A stretch of DNA of 64,000 nucleotides from assembly GCF_001688725.2 (NCBI RefSeq), contig NZ_CP015401.2, forward strand, positions 806,001-870,000. The letters are read 5' to 3'. Shown here piece by piece: positions 27,197 to 36,647 of this stretch. Numbering within the stretch: the first letter of the stretch is position 1; the number at the start of each line of letters is the position of its first letter. The position numbers and the translations under genes were made by a program. The notes beneath the pieces were generated by a model. That model was given only the letters and a program-made list of their open reading frames with translations, had not been told where the DNA came from and did no database searches. Source of the stretch: Bacteroides caecimuris. Lineage in GTDB: Bacteria > Bacteroidota > Bacteroidia > Bacteroidales > Bacteroidaceae.

Positions 27197-27643
27197 TTAT
27201 TTTTCCAACAACTCTTTTAAGAACTCGTCCAATTCCTTATCCAACCCTTTCAGCAATTCATCGTTCACCAGGATTGTATCGTCGTCCACCAGTAACAATT
27301 CCGCTATAGTTTCTTTCTCTTCATCTATCAGAACGAAAGAATAAGGTTTCAGGATAGTCACTTTGTCGAAGTCTCCGGCATCTTTCATTCTGCAAAGGAT
27401 ATTTTGCAAGGAAGATTCTACATTTTCGAGAAGATCATCCCCCTCATACGTAGCCCATTCTTCGACCATGATGTTCGCCAGTTCTTCATCATCATCATTG
27501 TAAATAGTAAGTTGTCCCGATGTCTGGTCCGGTTGGAGATGTATATCGGTTACAACTGTTTGTTCACAGTTACATGTATATTTAGCGACTGCCTTTTGGA
27601 TAGCCGATTCGATAATGGATAGTGATTGTTGGCTCAGTTTCAT
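27197..27643 (-). CDS. Acidic protein of unknown function
   Basis: A 148-residue, strongly acidic cytosolic protein with no signal peptide or membrane span. It has CNC near residue 24, an early beta-rich part (VVTDIHLQPDQTSGQLTIYN), and a leucine/glutamate-rich C-terminal helix (LLKGLDKELDEFLKELLEK). I do not recognise the family. It has its own -7 box 23 bp upstream and converges with valS. Confidence 0.65.
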   Translation of the reverse strand: MKLSQQSLSIIESAIQKAVAKYTCNCEQTVVTDIHLQPDQTSGQLTIYNDDDEELANIMVEEWATYEGDDLLENVESSLQNILCRMKDAGDFDKVTILKPYSFVLIDEEKETIAELLLVDDDTILVNDELLKGLDKELDEFLKELLEK

Positions 27644-27665
27644 GGGTTCTTTGTTTTTATAAGTT

Positions 27666-27673
27666 CAAAGGTA
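27666..27673 (-). promoter_or_regulatory. -7 box of the acidic protein gene
   Basis: The minus strand reads TACCTTTG, 22 bp upstream of the ATG. Confidence 0.55.
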
Positions 27674-27704
27674 TAAAAAAAATAAGATTTGATACACAAT
27701 TTCC

Positions 27705-28811
27705 TTAAAAATCATCATTAAATCGGCTCATCTGTAATTTTAACTTAGGTAATTGAACGTTTCTCTCCTTCAATTCGGCTAAATACAAGGACGTAAGATA
27801 ATAATTCGGCACATCGTCAATGCTGGTTTGAGCGCTATCTGTGATATTCTTTTTATCAATCTTCTTGGCTAGTTGCTGTGCTTTTTCCGCCCATTCCTCC
27901 GCTTTGGCCAGACTATCTTTCATTTCATAATAAACAGCTATGTTGAGAGCTGCCCGCATCTTCTTCTTTTGGTTCTTGGTACCTTCGAAAGCCTGGTTCC
28001 AAAGTTCGTATGCGTCGTCCCATGAATTTTCGCGTACATAGATAGCAGCATCACGCATGGGAACCGAGCCTCCGGTATACAGATACCGTGTTCCTTTTTT
28101 CCACATGGGAACGAAATATTTCACCGGAACTGTCCCGGCAAATACCGCCGCTTCCTCCAGCATTTGTTTGTCGGGAATCATACGGCTGGCAGCTTCTATG
28201 GCAGTACCTCCAAACTCTTCCCAAAAGATGCTATCGTTAGGATGGAGCGTAGCCATCGGCCGGTTACGTTCGGGAAGATACACTTTCACTGTGGGATATA
28301 CTTTTACGTCTACTGCTCCCTGAAAACAGTTGAACTCATTCAGAAAACGGACAGATTTAGTTGCTTTGAGTTGCAGATTTTCCAGTGCAATGATAAAATC
28401 CACTCCTAAATCAGAGGCTAATTGACGGACTTCCTCCTGGCTTAATGTACTTTCGCGCGCCAGTTTATCGTTTGCCCGTAAAGCAGAATCACAGATGACT
28501 ACTTCTTCAAAGTAATTCTGATGTGCGATTTCTTCAGCCAGTGATTCGGTGGCAATCTTGGGATCTCCGTTGGCGTATGCCGTGGAACGGCTTACCAGCG
28601 GTGTACCTTCTTTGATTTTTTCAGTCGCTGCTATTAGTTTATTATTCGGGGCGTTGCTGATGTTATTCACGATAGCTACTTTCCGGAGTTGCGGAGGAAA
28701 GCTTAAGTTGGCAGGTTGCAGGTAATCAATGGAAATTTGTTCCAAACTCTGACAACTGCCCAGTGTCAGCAGGAAGATAGTGACGAAAGCCAGTGAATAA
28801 GATTTTGCCAT
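27705..28811 (-). CDS. DUF6340 family lipoprotein
   Basis: A 368-residue lipoprotein with a signal ending TLGSCQS, so the lipobox cysteine is near residue 20. The conserved start of the mature part, SLEQISIDYLQPANLSFPPQ, and the following KVAIVNNISNAPNN fit DUF6340. The C-terminal third has helical TPR-like repeats (YELWNQAFEGTKNQKKKMRA, then NIAVYYEMKDSLAKAEEWA). Its function is unknown; it is expected on a periplasm-facing membrane surface. It is downstream of secA but separated from it by a strong hairpin and its own -7 box. Confidence 0.85.
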   Translation of the reverse strand: MAKSYSLAFVTIFLLTLGSCQSLEQISIDYLQPANLSFPPQLRKVAIVNNISNAPNNKLIAATEKIKEGTPLVSRSTAYANGDPKIATESLAEEIAHQNYFEEVVICDSALRANDKLARESTLSQEEVRQLASDLGVDFIIALENLQLKATKSVRFLNEFNCFQGAVDVKVYPTVKVYLPERNRPMATLHPNDSIFWEEFGGTAIEAASRMIPDKQMLEEAAVFAGTVPVKYFVPMWKKGTRYLYTGGSVPMRDAAIYVRENSWDDAYELWNQAFEGTKNQKKKMRAALNIAVYYEMKDSLAKAEEWAEKAQQLAKKIDKKNITDSAQTSIDDVPNYYLTSLYLAELKERNVQLPKLKLQMSRFNDDF

Positions 28812-28837
28812 AGTTTTGTTCTATTTAGTAATTTGAA

Positions 28838-28845
28838 CAAAAGTA
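28838..28845 (-). promoter_or_regulatory. -7 box of the DUF6340 gene
   Basis: The minus strand reads TACTTTTG, 26 bp upstream of the ATG and just after the secA terminator. Confidence 0.5.
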
Positions 28846-28860
28846 CAATTTTGGAGGAAT

Positions 28861-28905
28861 AAAAGAAAGTCTCAAACAGTTTTTAACCGTTTGAGACTTT
28901 CTTTT
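28861..28905 (-). terminator. Terminator of secA (symmetrical hairpin)
   Basis: AAAAGAAAGTCTCAAAC at 28861-28877 is perfectly complementary to GTTTGAGACTTTCTTTT at 28889-28905, a 17-bp stem with an 11-nt loop. Read on the minus strand it ends in a T-rich run about 140 bp after the secA stop. It is symmetrical enough to work both ways. Confidence 0.75.
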
Positions 28906-29045
28906 GTGTATTGAAACTTGAGATTATACCTTAATGTTAAAAATTAGATAAGGCTTTTGAGCGAAGCTGATTCAAAAATGAGCGCAAAGAAATAGAAATT
29001 CCTACTTACCCAACTTTTAACTCTCAACTCTCTCTTCTCAACTTC

Positions 29046-32000
29046 TTAAAGGTTTTTACCGTGACAGTTCTTATATTTCTTGCCGCTTCCGCATGGACAA
29101 GGATCGTTACGTCCTACAGTCTTTTCTGCACGGATGGGTTCACGTCTCTGCTGTTCACGAGTATCCTGGCTGGCAGCAGCCTGTTGGTTAGGATCACTCA
29201 AGTCCTGCTTGTTTTCGCGATACTTGCTCATATCCTGACGTTGTTCAGGAGCAGCCTGACGTACTTCCACACGACGGGCAGCCTGTTCGTCCGGAGCTTC
29301 CTGTACAGGAATTTGTCCGCGCATCAAGATAGATATAGTCTGGTTGTTGATCTTGTTCACCATGTTGTCGAACAAATTCACAGATTCCAGTTTGTAAATC
29401 AACAGCGGGTCTTTCTGTTCGTAGCTTGCGTTCTGTACGGAATGTTTCAGTTCGTCCAGTTCGCGGAGGTTTTCTTTCCATGCTTCGTCGATAACGTGGA
29501 GCAGGATTGATTTCTCGAACGATTTCACCACTTCTTTAGATTCCGATTCGTAAGCTGCTTTCAGGTTACAAGAGATATTATACATTCGTTTACCGTCTGT
29601 AATAGGAATCAGGATGTTTTCATACATGTGTCCCTGATTTTCATACACCTGTTTGATAACCGGATTAGCGATCTGTGCCAGACGTTCAGTTTTGCGTTTG
29701 AAGTTATCCATCGCAATGTTGAAAGTCTTTTCCGCCAACTTTTCTTTCTTCTCGTTACGGAATTCTTCTTCAGTGAACGGAGTTTCCATTGCCAATGTCT
29801 GAAGCAGTTCCATTTGGCAGCCTTCATAATCATTGTTTTCGATAGCATTGGCACAACGGTCCCAAATCATGTTCACGATATCCATACCGATACGTTCACC
29901 CATCAAAGCGTGGCGGCGTTTGGTGTAAACCACTGTACGCTGCTTGTTCATCACGTCGTCATATTCCAACAGACGTTTACGAATACCGAAGTTGTTTTCT
30001 TCCACCTTCTTCTGGGCACGTTCGATAGAATTGGAAATCATCTTATGCTCAATCATTTCGCCTTCCTGGAAACCGAGTTTGTCCATTACGCTAGCGATAC
30101 GGTCGGATGAGAACAGACGCATCAAATCGTCTTCCAGTGACACAAAGAATACAGAAGAACCTGGGTCACCCTGGCGTCCTGCACGACCACGCAACTGACG
30201 GTCTACACGACGGGATTCGTGACGCTCCGTACCGATGATTGCCAAACCGCCCGCAGCCTTCACTTCCGGACTTAACTTGATGTCGGTACCACGACCAGCC
30301 ATGTTGGTAGCAATGGTTACTGTTCCGCTTAAGCCGGCAGTAGCAACGATGTCTGCTTCTTTTTGATGCAACTTCGCATTCAATACCTTGTGCTCGATAT
30401 GGCGCATGGCAAGCATCTTGCTCAGCATTTCGGAGATTTCTACCGAAGTAGTACCCACCAATACCGGACGTCCTGCCTGAACCAATTTTTCGATTTCCTC
30501 GATAACAGCTTTATACTTTTCGCGTTTCGTCTTGTAAACGCGGTCGTTCATATCCTTTCTTGCAATCGGACGGTTGGTCGGGATCACGACTACGTCCAAT
30601 TTGTAGATGTCCCAAAGTTCGCCTGCTTCCGTTTCAGCAGTACCGGTCATACCGGACAGTTTGTGATACATACGGAAGTAGTTCTGCAAAGTAATTGTTG
30701 CGAAGGTCTGCGTAGCAGCTTCCACTTTCACGCGTTCCTTGGCTTCGATAGCCTGGTGCAATCCGTCAGAGTAGCGGCGACCTTCCATGATACGACCTGT
30801 CTGTTCGTCTACAATCTTCACCTGTCCGTCGATCACTACATATTCATCATCTTTCTCGAACATGGTGTAAGCCTTCAACAATTGGTTGATGGTGTGTACA
30901 CGTTCCGATTTGATGGCATAGTTTGTCAGAAGTTCATCTTTCTTTTCAAGCAGTTGCTCGTTGGTCAGATGTTGGTTTTCCAGTTCCGAAAGTTGTCCGG
31001 CGATGTCCGGAAGAACGAACAATGTCGGGTCTTCAGAGTTACCGGTAATCAGGTCTACACCCTTATCTGTCAGGTCTACACTATTCAGTTTCTCGTCGAT
31101 CACGAAATACAGCGGATCAGTAACTTCATGCATACGCTTGTTGTTCTGTTCCATGTAGATTTCTTCCGTCTTGAGCATACCCGCCTTGATACCCTGTTCA
31201 CTAAGGAACTTAATCAAAGCCTTGTTTTTCGGCAATGCCTTGTGGCTGCGATATAAAGCGAGGAATCCTTCTTCCACCTCTTTCTTATCGTTGGATGCGA
31301 TCAGTTTCTTAGCTTCGGAGAGATATTTGGTAGCCAATACTTTCTGTGCTTCTACCAGACGTTCTACTAACGGACGGAGTTGCTCGAACAATTGGTCGTC
31401 GCCTTTCGGTACAGGACCGGAGATAATCAACGGAGTACGGGCGTCGTCAATCAATACCGAGTCGACCTCATCGACGATGGCATAGTTGTGCTGACGTTGT
31501 ACAAGGTCTTTCGGGCTGATAGCCATGTTGTCGCGCAGGTAGTCGAAACCAAATTCGTTGTTCGTACCGAATGTGATGTCTGCCAGATATGCCTGACGGC
31601 GTGCGTCGGAGTTCGGTTGATGGCGGTCGATACAATCCACGCTCAATCCGTGGAACATATAAAGAGGTCCCATCCATTCGGAGTCACGTTTGGCGAGGTA
31701 ATCATTCACGGTAACCACGTGCACACCGTTTCCGGTCAGAGCGTTGAGGAATACCGGGAGAGTAGCCACCAATGTTTTACCTTCACCGGTTGCCATTTCC
31801 GCAATCTTACCTTTATGCAGAACGACACCACCAAAGAGCTGTACATCGTAGTGAACCATGTTCCATACCGTGTCGTTACCGCCGGCTATCCAGTGGTTCT
31901 GATAGATGGCCTTGTCGCCTTCGATACGTACAAAGTCTTTCGTTGCAGCCAGTTGGCGGTCAAAATCCGTAGCGGTAACAACGATTTCTTCATTTTCTGT

Positions 32001-32363
32001 GAAACGTTTGGCAGTGGCTTTCACGATAGAAAAAGCAACGGGCAGTACTTCGTCCAGTGCTTTTTCATATTTCTCCAGAATTTCTTTTTCTATCTTATCG
32101 ATTTGTGCGAAGACTTCTTCGCGGTCTTCCAGTTCCAGTGTCTCGATGCTTGCCTTCAACTCTGCCACTTTCGCACGTTCGGCAGTAGCCGATTCATGGA
32201 TATATTTTTTGAGTTCTTCCGTTTTGGCACGGAGGGCATCGTTGTCCAGTTTCTCAACCTCCGGGTAGGCAGCTTTGACCTTTTCCACCCAGGGCTTGAT
32301 TTCTTTCATGTCTCGTGTGGATTTGTTTCCGAAAATCGAGCTTAAAAATTCATTAAATCCCAT
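29046..32363 (-). CDS. secA: Preprotein translocase ATPase SecA
   Basis: A 1105-residue motor that drives unfolded preproteins through SecYEG using ATP. Seen in order: Walker A region [17 protein letters not shown] near residue 193, [12 protein letters not shown], the DEAD-type [31 protein letters not shown], the second motor domain with [33 protein letters not shown], and the helical scaffold. The C-terminus is the SEC-C zinc motif with [15 protein letters not shown], which binds zinc. It is longer than the E. coli protein because of inserts typical of Bacteroidetes. The predicted promoter lies about 137 bp upstream, leaving a long leader that contains an inverted repeat (32401-32486). Confidence 0.97.
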   Translation of the reverse strand: MGFNEFLSSIFGNKSTRDMKEIKPWVEKVKAAYPEVEKLDNDALRAKTEELKKYIHESATAERAKVAELKASIETLELEDREEVFAQIDKIEKEILEKYEKALDEVLPVAFSIVKATAKRFTENEEIVVTATDFDRQLAATKDFVRIEGDKAIYQNHWIAGGNDTVWNMVHYDVQLFGGVVLHKGKIAEMATGEGKTLVATLPVFLNALTGNGVHVVTVNDYLAKRDSEWMGPLYMFHGLSVDCIDRHQPNSDARRQAYLADITFGTNNEFGFDYLRDNMAISPKDLVQRQHNYAIVDEVDSVLIDDARTPLIISGPVPKGDDQLFEQLRPLVERLVEAQKVLATKYLSEAKKLIASNDKKEVEEGFLALYRSHKALPKNKALIKFLSEQGIKAGMLKTEEIYMEQNNKRMHEVTDPLYFVIDEKLNSVDLTDKGVDLITGNSEDPTLFVLPDIAGQLSELENQHLTNEQLLEKKDELLTNYAIKSERVHTINQLLKAYTMFEKDDEYVVIDGQVKIVDEQTGRIMEGRRYSDGLHQAIEAKERVKVEAATQTFATITLQNYFRMYHKLSGMTGTAETEAGELWDIYKLDVVVIPTNRPIARKDMNDRVYKTKREKYKAVIEEIEKLVQAGRPVLVGTTSVEISEMLSKMLAMRHIEHKVLNAKLHQKEADIVATAGLSGTVTIATNMAGRGTDIKLSPEVKAAGGLAIIGTERHESRRVDRQLRGRAGRQGDPGSSVFFVSLEDDLMRLFSSDRIASVMDKLGFQEGEMIEHKMISNSIERAQKKVEENNFGIRKRLLEYDDVMNKQRTVVYTKRRHALMGERIGMDIVNMIWDRCANAIENNDYEGCQMELLQTLAMETPFTEEEFRNEKKEKLAEKTFNIAMDNFKRKTERLAQIANPVIKQVYENQGHMYENILIPITDGKRMYNISCNLKAAYESESKEVVKSFEKSILLHVIDEAWKENLRELDELKHSVQNASYEQKDPLLIYKLESVNLFDNMVNKINNQTISILMRGQIPVQEAPDEQAARRVEVRQAAPEQRQDMSKYRENKQDLSDPNQQAAASQDTREQQRREPIRAEKTVGRNDPCPCGSGKKYKNCHGKNL

Positions 32364-32400
32364 GTTATATCATTTAGTTTATTATTTATCTTTTTCTGCA

Positions 32401-32486
32401 CCACAGATTTCACGGATTTACACAGATTTTTTCATATAGAACACAGATATTTCTTTTTAATCTGTGTGAATCTGTGGGATTTGTGG
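32401..32486. repeat. CACAGATT-type inverted repeat in the predicted secA leader
   Basis: The left arm 32401-32428 and right arm 32459-32486 are complementary over 28 bp with five non-Watson-Crick positions. All five would be G-U pairs in a plus-strand RNA. The words ACACAGAT and AATCTGTG recur within and between the arms. It lies between the secA ATG (32363) and the putative secA -7 box (32500-32507), so it would be transcribed into the secA leader. Confidence 0.75.
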
Positions 32487-32499
32487 CGAATAATCTCCG

Positions 32500-32507
32500 C
32501 AAAGTTA
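32500..32507 (-). promoter_or_regulatory. -7 box of secA
   Basis: The minus strand reads TAACTTTG, 137 bp upstream of the secA ATG. It is the only TAnnTTTG match seen in this gap. Confidence 0.5.
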
Positions 32508-32560
32508 CATTAAAATGCTGATTTATTTATGTTTTGCTCCCTGTTTTTGTGAGTAATTTT

Positions 32561-34135
32561 TTACCGTAGGTCGGTAATTGGAGCAGAAGTACAGGCATTG
32601 GGAGCCCGGATGCGCATGAAATGTGCCAGTGTGGGCGCAATATGTTCAATGGTTACAGGTGTCTGGATAATGGCCGGTTTTACGGAATGTCCCATGAAAA
32701 TCAGCGGTGAAGGGATATAAGAATGACGTACCACTTTGTTTTCGCCGCTGTTCTCGTTGACGATGGTCCATCCGGGAAGGACGTCGATGATGAGGTCGCC
32801 CGAACGTTTGCGGTGGTAGCCGTTGCGTATTTTATGAATTTCCGGCGTCCATGAACCCAGCAACAGTCGGTTGGCTGAATATGCTTCGTTCACTCCGCTG
32901 AACTGCATCAAGAATTCTGCTGACTTTTGTTGGATCTCTGCCAGATTCAGTTCCTTCTTTTCCAGCAATTTATGATTCAGGTAAATCTGCAGGTTGTGGT
33001 GAGCTTCCACATACTTTCCTTCGCCATACGTAGCCATCAGGTACATATTCAATAAGGCTGCACAACGGTTGAGATAAAACTCTCCACCGGGAATCTTGTA
33101 CAATCCCGAGTCAGCCGATTCGCTGTCCGTATATCCGGTGGAAGTGACGAAAATAAGCACGTTTTGTAGTCCTACTTTCTTGTCGAGCGCTTCGAGCAGG
33201 TTTTCGATACTGCGGTCGAGACGCACGTAGGTGTCTTGTATTTCCATGGCACATTCCTGTACGGATTTATGTGCGTAGTTTCCTGCATAATAAGTGAGTG
33301 CCAATAAGTCAGTAATGTCATCCATACCGATGGAGCTTTTGTTCAATGCCTCTTCGGCAAGTGCGTTCACTTCATCATTCACAAAAGGGCTGGCGATGAA
33401 GCGTTTGTACTTATTGTTACGGTCGTCGTCAAATTTATATTTGAAGAGTATATCCCGCCAATCTGGCAGAAAAGTGTACATGCTACGGGGGAATACCGGT
33501 TCCCATGTCATACCCGCAATACGGAAATCAATCGCCTGCCGGTCATTGTATTGGCTTGCCCACCACGGAAACTCTCCATAATAGGTCGTTCCGCTCCATT
33601 TTCCGGTGTTGGGATTGAGCCAGAAAGCACCGTTTCCGGCATGTCCGGCTGCGAAAAGCGCGGCATCGCAATCGGGGGCGATGGCATATACGAGTCCTTT
33701 GCCTTGGGTAGCTATTTTAAGCTCGTCGGCAATGGTGGAAGTCAGTAATTTGGTGGGTGCGGCGGTTTGGTCGGTGTAATATCCCATGAATTCGGTATCG
33801 TCCGTACTGTTGACGGGGCGAAGGGTAGAGGCGTCCATCCATCGTTGGGAGATGATTCCGTTCACGGAAGGCGTCGTACCGCTGTAAATGGCTGCGATGG
33901 CAGAAGCACGGTCTACGCCGCAGAAGGTATATTCGGCATTATGGAACACTCTTCCCTCTTTCCAAAGACGTTTGAAGCCTTTCTCGCCGTAAAGTGACGA
34001 AAATGCTTCCAGATAGTCCGTACGTAATTGGTCAATGGTCAACCCTACCACTAATTTAGGGGCGGAAGGCAGTGACTGGGCTTGTAGCCCGGTGAAAGTC
34101 AGTACGGTGATGAGGGAAGTTAGTAGTCCTTTCAT
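32561..34135 (-). CDS. Alkaline-phosphatase-superfamily protein, probably catalytically inactive
   Basis: A 524-residue exported protein (signal peptide about 1-19, ending LQAQS) that resembles PafA-type alkaline phosphatases at both ends: KLVVGLTIDQLRTDYLEAF, then IYSGTTPSVNGI, and a C-terminal IEHIAPTLAHFMRIRAPNA. The expected catalytic features are degraded. The Thr-containing stretch before IYSGT reads CGVDRASAIAA instead of the usual T..GHAS. The metal-binding D-x-x-G-H segment reads GNYAHKS. The ADHG segment reads TSTGYTDS. Only the first Asp (TIDQ) is kept. It is probably a pseudoenzyme, perhaps a binding or structural protein. It follows the DUF4105 gene with a 1-bp stop/start overlap (TAATG), so translation is likely coupled. 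Confidence 0.8.
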   Translation of the reverse strand: MKGLLTSLITVLTFTGLQAQSLPSAPKLVVGLTIDQLRTDYLEAFSSLYGEKGFKRLWKEGRVFHNAEYTFCGVDRASAIAAIYSGTTPSVNGIISQRWMDASTLRPVNSTDDTEFMGYYTDQTAAPTKLLTSTIADELKIATQGKGLVYAIAPDCDAALFAAGHAGNGAFWLNPNTGKWSGTTYYGEFPWWASQYNDRQAIDFRIAGMTWEPVFPRSMYTFLPDWRDILFKYKFDDDRNNKYKRFIASPFVNDEVNALAEEALNKSSIGMDDITDLLALTYYAGNYAHKSVQECAMEIQDTYVRLDRSIENLLEALDKKVGLQNVLIFVTSTGYTDSESADSGLYKIPGGEFYLNRCAALLNMYLMATYGEGKYVEAHHNLQIYLNHKLLEKKELNLAEIQQKSAEFLMQFSGVNEAYSANRLLLGSWTPEIHKIRNGYHRKRSGDLIIDVLPGWTIVNENSGENKVVRHSYIPSPLIFMGHSVKPAIIQTPVTIEHIAPTLAHFMRIRAPNACTSAPITDLR

Positions 34136-35322
34136 TATTTCTTTTTAGATGTCACAATCGGATTGCTTGCTGAACGTATCAGCAAAATGAGTGCCAAAGG
34201 TACAACAGCAAAGTCAAATCTTTGCGGAATTACAGGAAAAAGCACTATAAAAAGTGTTAAAACAACTAGATTCAAGGTCAAGTACCAGCATTTCTTCCCT
34301 TTTCGGACACAATATACAATGTAGGGAAGGAAAAGAAGTTGCCCCGGATGGAAGACCAATAACAGGAAATTGGAACTGACTGCCGGGTGTTGGGAGAAGA
34401 GGGCGAGGAAGGCGAGGATGCATCCCGCGATACCTGCCATGCCAAAAAGAACAAGGTCGATCCCCCATAATCCGGTTCTCCGGCGGATGCCATAGATCGT
34501 GGCGGCGGCTGTCAGTATAAATAAAAGTAACGAGCATTGGAGCGGAGTAGGCGTCCAGTCGCTTTCATCCGGTTCGGGAGTGACGTCGATTATCTTCTCT
34601 TTGGTCTTGACAAGTGGACGGAAATAGGTATCTGTGAAAATATATGTGCCGTCGAAAGCATCCATCAGATAGAAAGGAGCAAACATCATTTGCCGTTGTG
34701 TGATGGGTTGGTCGGCTTCTCTTCCGATGCAGAGGTCGATGCCGAAACGCGCCCACGGATGTCCTTTGCAATATTGATGTACGATGTCGCGGAAAGTGCG
34801 CGAACCATCCAGCGGTGCTATCGGATAAACCACCTTTCCTGCAATGCTTTCTTCTATCTTGTTCCGAGGACGGGTGGCGCAATTGTCGTAAAAGAAATTA
34901 TAACGATACACCCGGTTTTCCGGGCGATAATTTTCTTGTAATAACTGGATTAGTTTTGCTTTTTCTTCGTTAGTCAGATTCAGTGTCTGCTGCCATACGC
35001 TGCGCCCGTAGAATGTGTATTCAGCCACAAATCGCTCATAGTCAGTTACTCCCAACTGATAATCAGTTTCTCCGAGCGAGAAGCGGAAGATGAAATTAGG
35101 AGTGTTGAAACTGAATAATCCGTAATTGAACACAACGTCAATCCCTTGTGAAGGATTTTCATAGCGGATGGCAGTGTGTCCGAACAAGGAATATATTTCT
35201 TCTCCGGGAGCGCAAGTCAACAAGCTCAAGCGGATGGAGTCGTTACTGTTGGCAGATGCTTGTCCGGCGGACGGAAGCAACAGGAAGAAGGAGAGGAGCG
35301 TATATAAGAAAAACCGTTTCAT
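34135..35322 (-). CDS. DUF4105 family membrane protein
   Basis: A 395-residue protein with a signal peptide (FFLYTLLSFFLLLPSAGQASA). A periplasmic DUF4105 (Lnb-type N-terminal) domain follows at about residues 28-185. It contains LLTCAPGEEIYSLFGHTAIRY, NYGLFSF and YNFFYDNCATRPRN, whose conserved His and Cys are typical of the domain and compatible with a catalytic role. The C-terminal half has about five membrane spans (LLLFILTAAATIYGI, then LFGMAGIAGCILAFLALF, and more). Related Lnb domains have been linked to lipoprotein N-acylation in other bacteria; whether this one acts so is not known. It forms an operon with the downstream phosphatase-fold gene. Confidence 0.85.
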   Translation of the reverse strand: MKRFFLYTLLSFFLLLPSAGQASANSNDSIRLSLLTCAPGEEIYSLFGHTAIRYENPSQGIDVVFNYGLFSFNTPNFIFRFSLGETDYQLGVTDYERFVAEYTFYGRSVWQQTLNLTNEEKAKLIQLLQENYRPENRVYRYNFFYDNCATRPRNKIEESIAGKVVYPIAPLDGSRTFRDIVHQYCKGHPWARFGIDLCIGREADQPITQRQMMFAPFYLMDAFDGTYIFTDTYFRPLVKTKEKIIDVTPEPDESDWTPTPLQCSLLLFILTAAATIYGIRRRTGLWGIDLVLFGMAGIAGCILAFLALFSQHPAVSSNFLLLVFHPGQLLFLPYIVYCVRKGKKCWYLTLNLVVLTLFIVLFPVIPQRFDFAVVPLALILLIRSASNPIVTSKKK

Positions 35323-35347
35323 TAGCAGGTTCGTTTTATTTTGGTGA

Positions 35348-35355
35348 CAAATTTA
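35348..35355 (-). promoter_or_regulatory. -7 box of the DUF4105 operon
   Basis: The minus strand reads TAAATTTG, 25 bp upstream of the ATG. From here to about 35640 the spacer is AT-rich. I see no gene in it, only a 16-nt alternating purine-pyrimidine tract at 35611-35626. Confidence 0.5.
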
Positions 35356-35647
35356 AATATAAATCTCGGTTTATATGCCAGTTGAATAAAGAAAAGTTTT
35401 TTTCTTTAGAGGAGAGATTTGAAAAATAGATGGATTCTCCTGTTCTTTTAGTCTGTTTTGAGACAGAATTGGAGAGAGGAAAAAGGAAGGCGAAACTCGT
35501 TGGAAACGGATTGGTTACGTGTTGGTTAATCATTGGGTAATGATTACCTAAGTGTTAAACAAAGTGTTAAAGGGACGCGTAACTATCTGATTAATAAATG
35601 AAATATACGCTATACACGCGCGCGCAAACAGAAAAGAACAGAAAAGA

Positions 35648-35668
35648 ATCTATCGTCGTCGATAAGAT
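35648..35668. repeat. Small hairpin before the structured-RNA candidate
   Basis: ATCTATCG, loop TCGT, CGATAAGAT form a compact stem with one bulged base. No T-run follows, so it is not a terminator. It could be an operator or part of the neighbouring RNA. Confidence 0.4.
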
Positions 35669-35679
35669 AAAGTCGGATT

Positions 35680-35826
35680 TGTGAGGCCGGACCAGCGTGT
35701 TCTCAAGGCGGCACTTGACCGCTCTTCAAGCGTGGGCTGAAAGAAGCTCACCCCAGGGACCATTTACGTTTATCCTATAGCTGACAGTGGTTTATCCCCG
35801 GGCTTGAATGACACCCTTTGTGAGGG
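35680..35826 (+). ncRNA. Structured RNA candidate, possibly 6S-like
   Basis: A GC-rich island in an AT-rich spacer with many nested pairings. GTGT (35697-35700) pairs with ACAC (35811-35814). TCAAG (35703-35707) pairs with CTTGA (35803-35807), competing with TTCAAGC (35725-35731) against GCTTGAA (35802-35808). A GCGG/CCGC hairpin lies at 35708-35722. GTGGGCT/AGCTCAC lies at 35732-35751 with one wobble. GGG plus ACCA (35756-35762) pairs with TGGT and CCC (35788-35798). No reading frame is supported. The word TGTTCTCAAG near the 5' side resembles the 5' part of proteobacterial 6S RNA (TGTTCGCAAG), so a 6S RNA is one possibility. A leader element of coaX is less likely, because coaX has its own -7 box downstream. 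Ends are approximate. Confidence 0.45.
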
Positions 35827-35884
35827 AGATGAGAAAAATAAGATAATTCCTGCTATATGTGCTTCCATTTTACTTTTTTTACCT

Positions 35885-35892
35885 TACCTTTG
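35885..35892 (+). promoter_or_regulatory. -7 box of the coaX operon
   Basis: TACCTTTG, 23 bp upstream of the TTG start codon of coaX. It shows that the longer reading frame beginning at 35859 is not used. Confidence 0.6.
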
Positions 35893-35915
35893 CGCTCGCT
35901 AAAGACGAAAATGCA

Positions 35916-36647
35916 TTGAATTTAATTATCGACATAGGAAATACAATGGCAAAGGTTGCTCTCTTCAACGTTGGAGAGATGGTGGAGGTGTTGACCGAAT
36001 CCAATCAGTCGCTGGGTTGCCTGAAAGCTCTTTGTTCCAAATATCCGATTGAACAGGGGATTGTGGCTACTGTCATTGATTTAAACGAAAAGGTTTTAGC
36101 TGATTTGGCTGCTTTGCCGTTTCCTTTGCTGTGGCTCAATCATCAGACTCCGCTTCCGGTTGTCAACCTGTACGAAACTCCCGAAACATTGGGATATGAT
36201 CGTATGGCTGCCGTAGTGGGTGCTAATGAGCAGTTTCCTCACCGGGATATATTGGTGGTTGATGCGGGAACTTGTATTACTTACGAGTTTATTGACTCAA
36301 AAGGCCAGTATCATGGTGGTAATATTTCTCCCGGTATGCAGATGCGTTTTAAAGCACTTCATCAGTTTACAGGACGTTTGCCTTTGGTTGGCACCGACGG
36401 GCGCAAGCTCCCGATGGGACGGGACACCGAAACGGCTATACGCGCCGGGGTGATGAAAGGGATGGAATACGAAATTTCAGGTTATATTGAGTCTATGAAG
36501 CATAAATATCCTGAACTTTTGGTTTTTTTAACGGGCGGAGATGAATTTTCTTTTGATAGCAGCGTAAAAAGTATCATCTTTGCAGATAGATTTTTAGTGT
36601 TGAAAGGATTAAATAGAATTTTAAACTATAATAATGGTAGGATTTAA
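35916..36647 (+). CDS. coaX: Type III pantothenate kinase
   Basis: A 243-residue enzyme that phosphorylates pantothenate in the first step of coenzyme A synthesis. The start is TTG at 35916, giving [17 protein letters not shown]. This is the conserved beginning of the family, and upstream sequence holds the promoter. The ATP-binding acidic motif DIGNT is near residue 6, [12 protein letters not shown] is near 115, and [11 protein letters not shown] and LTGGD follow. Monovalent-cation-dependent CoaX enzymes of this length are usual. The gene overlaps the following outer-membrane protein gene by 14 bp. Confidence 0.93.
   Translation: MNLIIDIGNTMAKVALFNVGEMVEVLTESNQSLGCLKALCSKYPIEQGIVATVIDLNEKVLADLAALPFPLLWLNHQTPLPVVNLYETPETLGYDRMAAVVGANEQFPHRDILVVDAGTCITYEFIDSKGQYHGGNISPGMQMRFKALHQFTGRLPLVGTDGRKLPMGRDTETAIRAGVMKGMEYEISGYIESMKHKYPELLVFLTGGDEFSFDSSVKSIIFADRFLVLKGLNRILNYNNGRI

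Noticed and set aside
30363..32345. Open frames opposite secA
   Set aside because: Composition is that of an antisense reading of secA, with no start signals or motifs.
35680..35826. Riboswitch controlling coaX
   Set aside because: A consensus -7 box for coaX lies downstream of the structure, so the RNA would not be in its leader. An upstream second promoter cannot be excluded.
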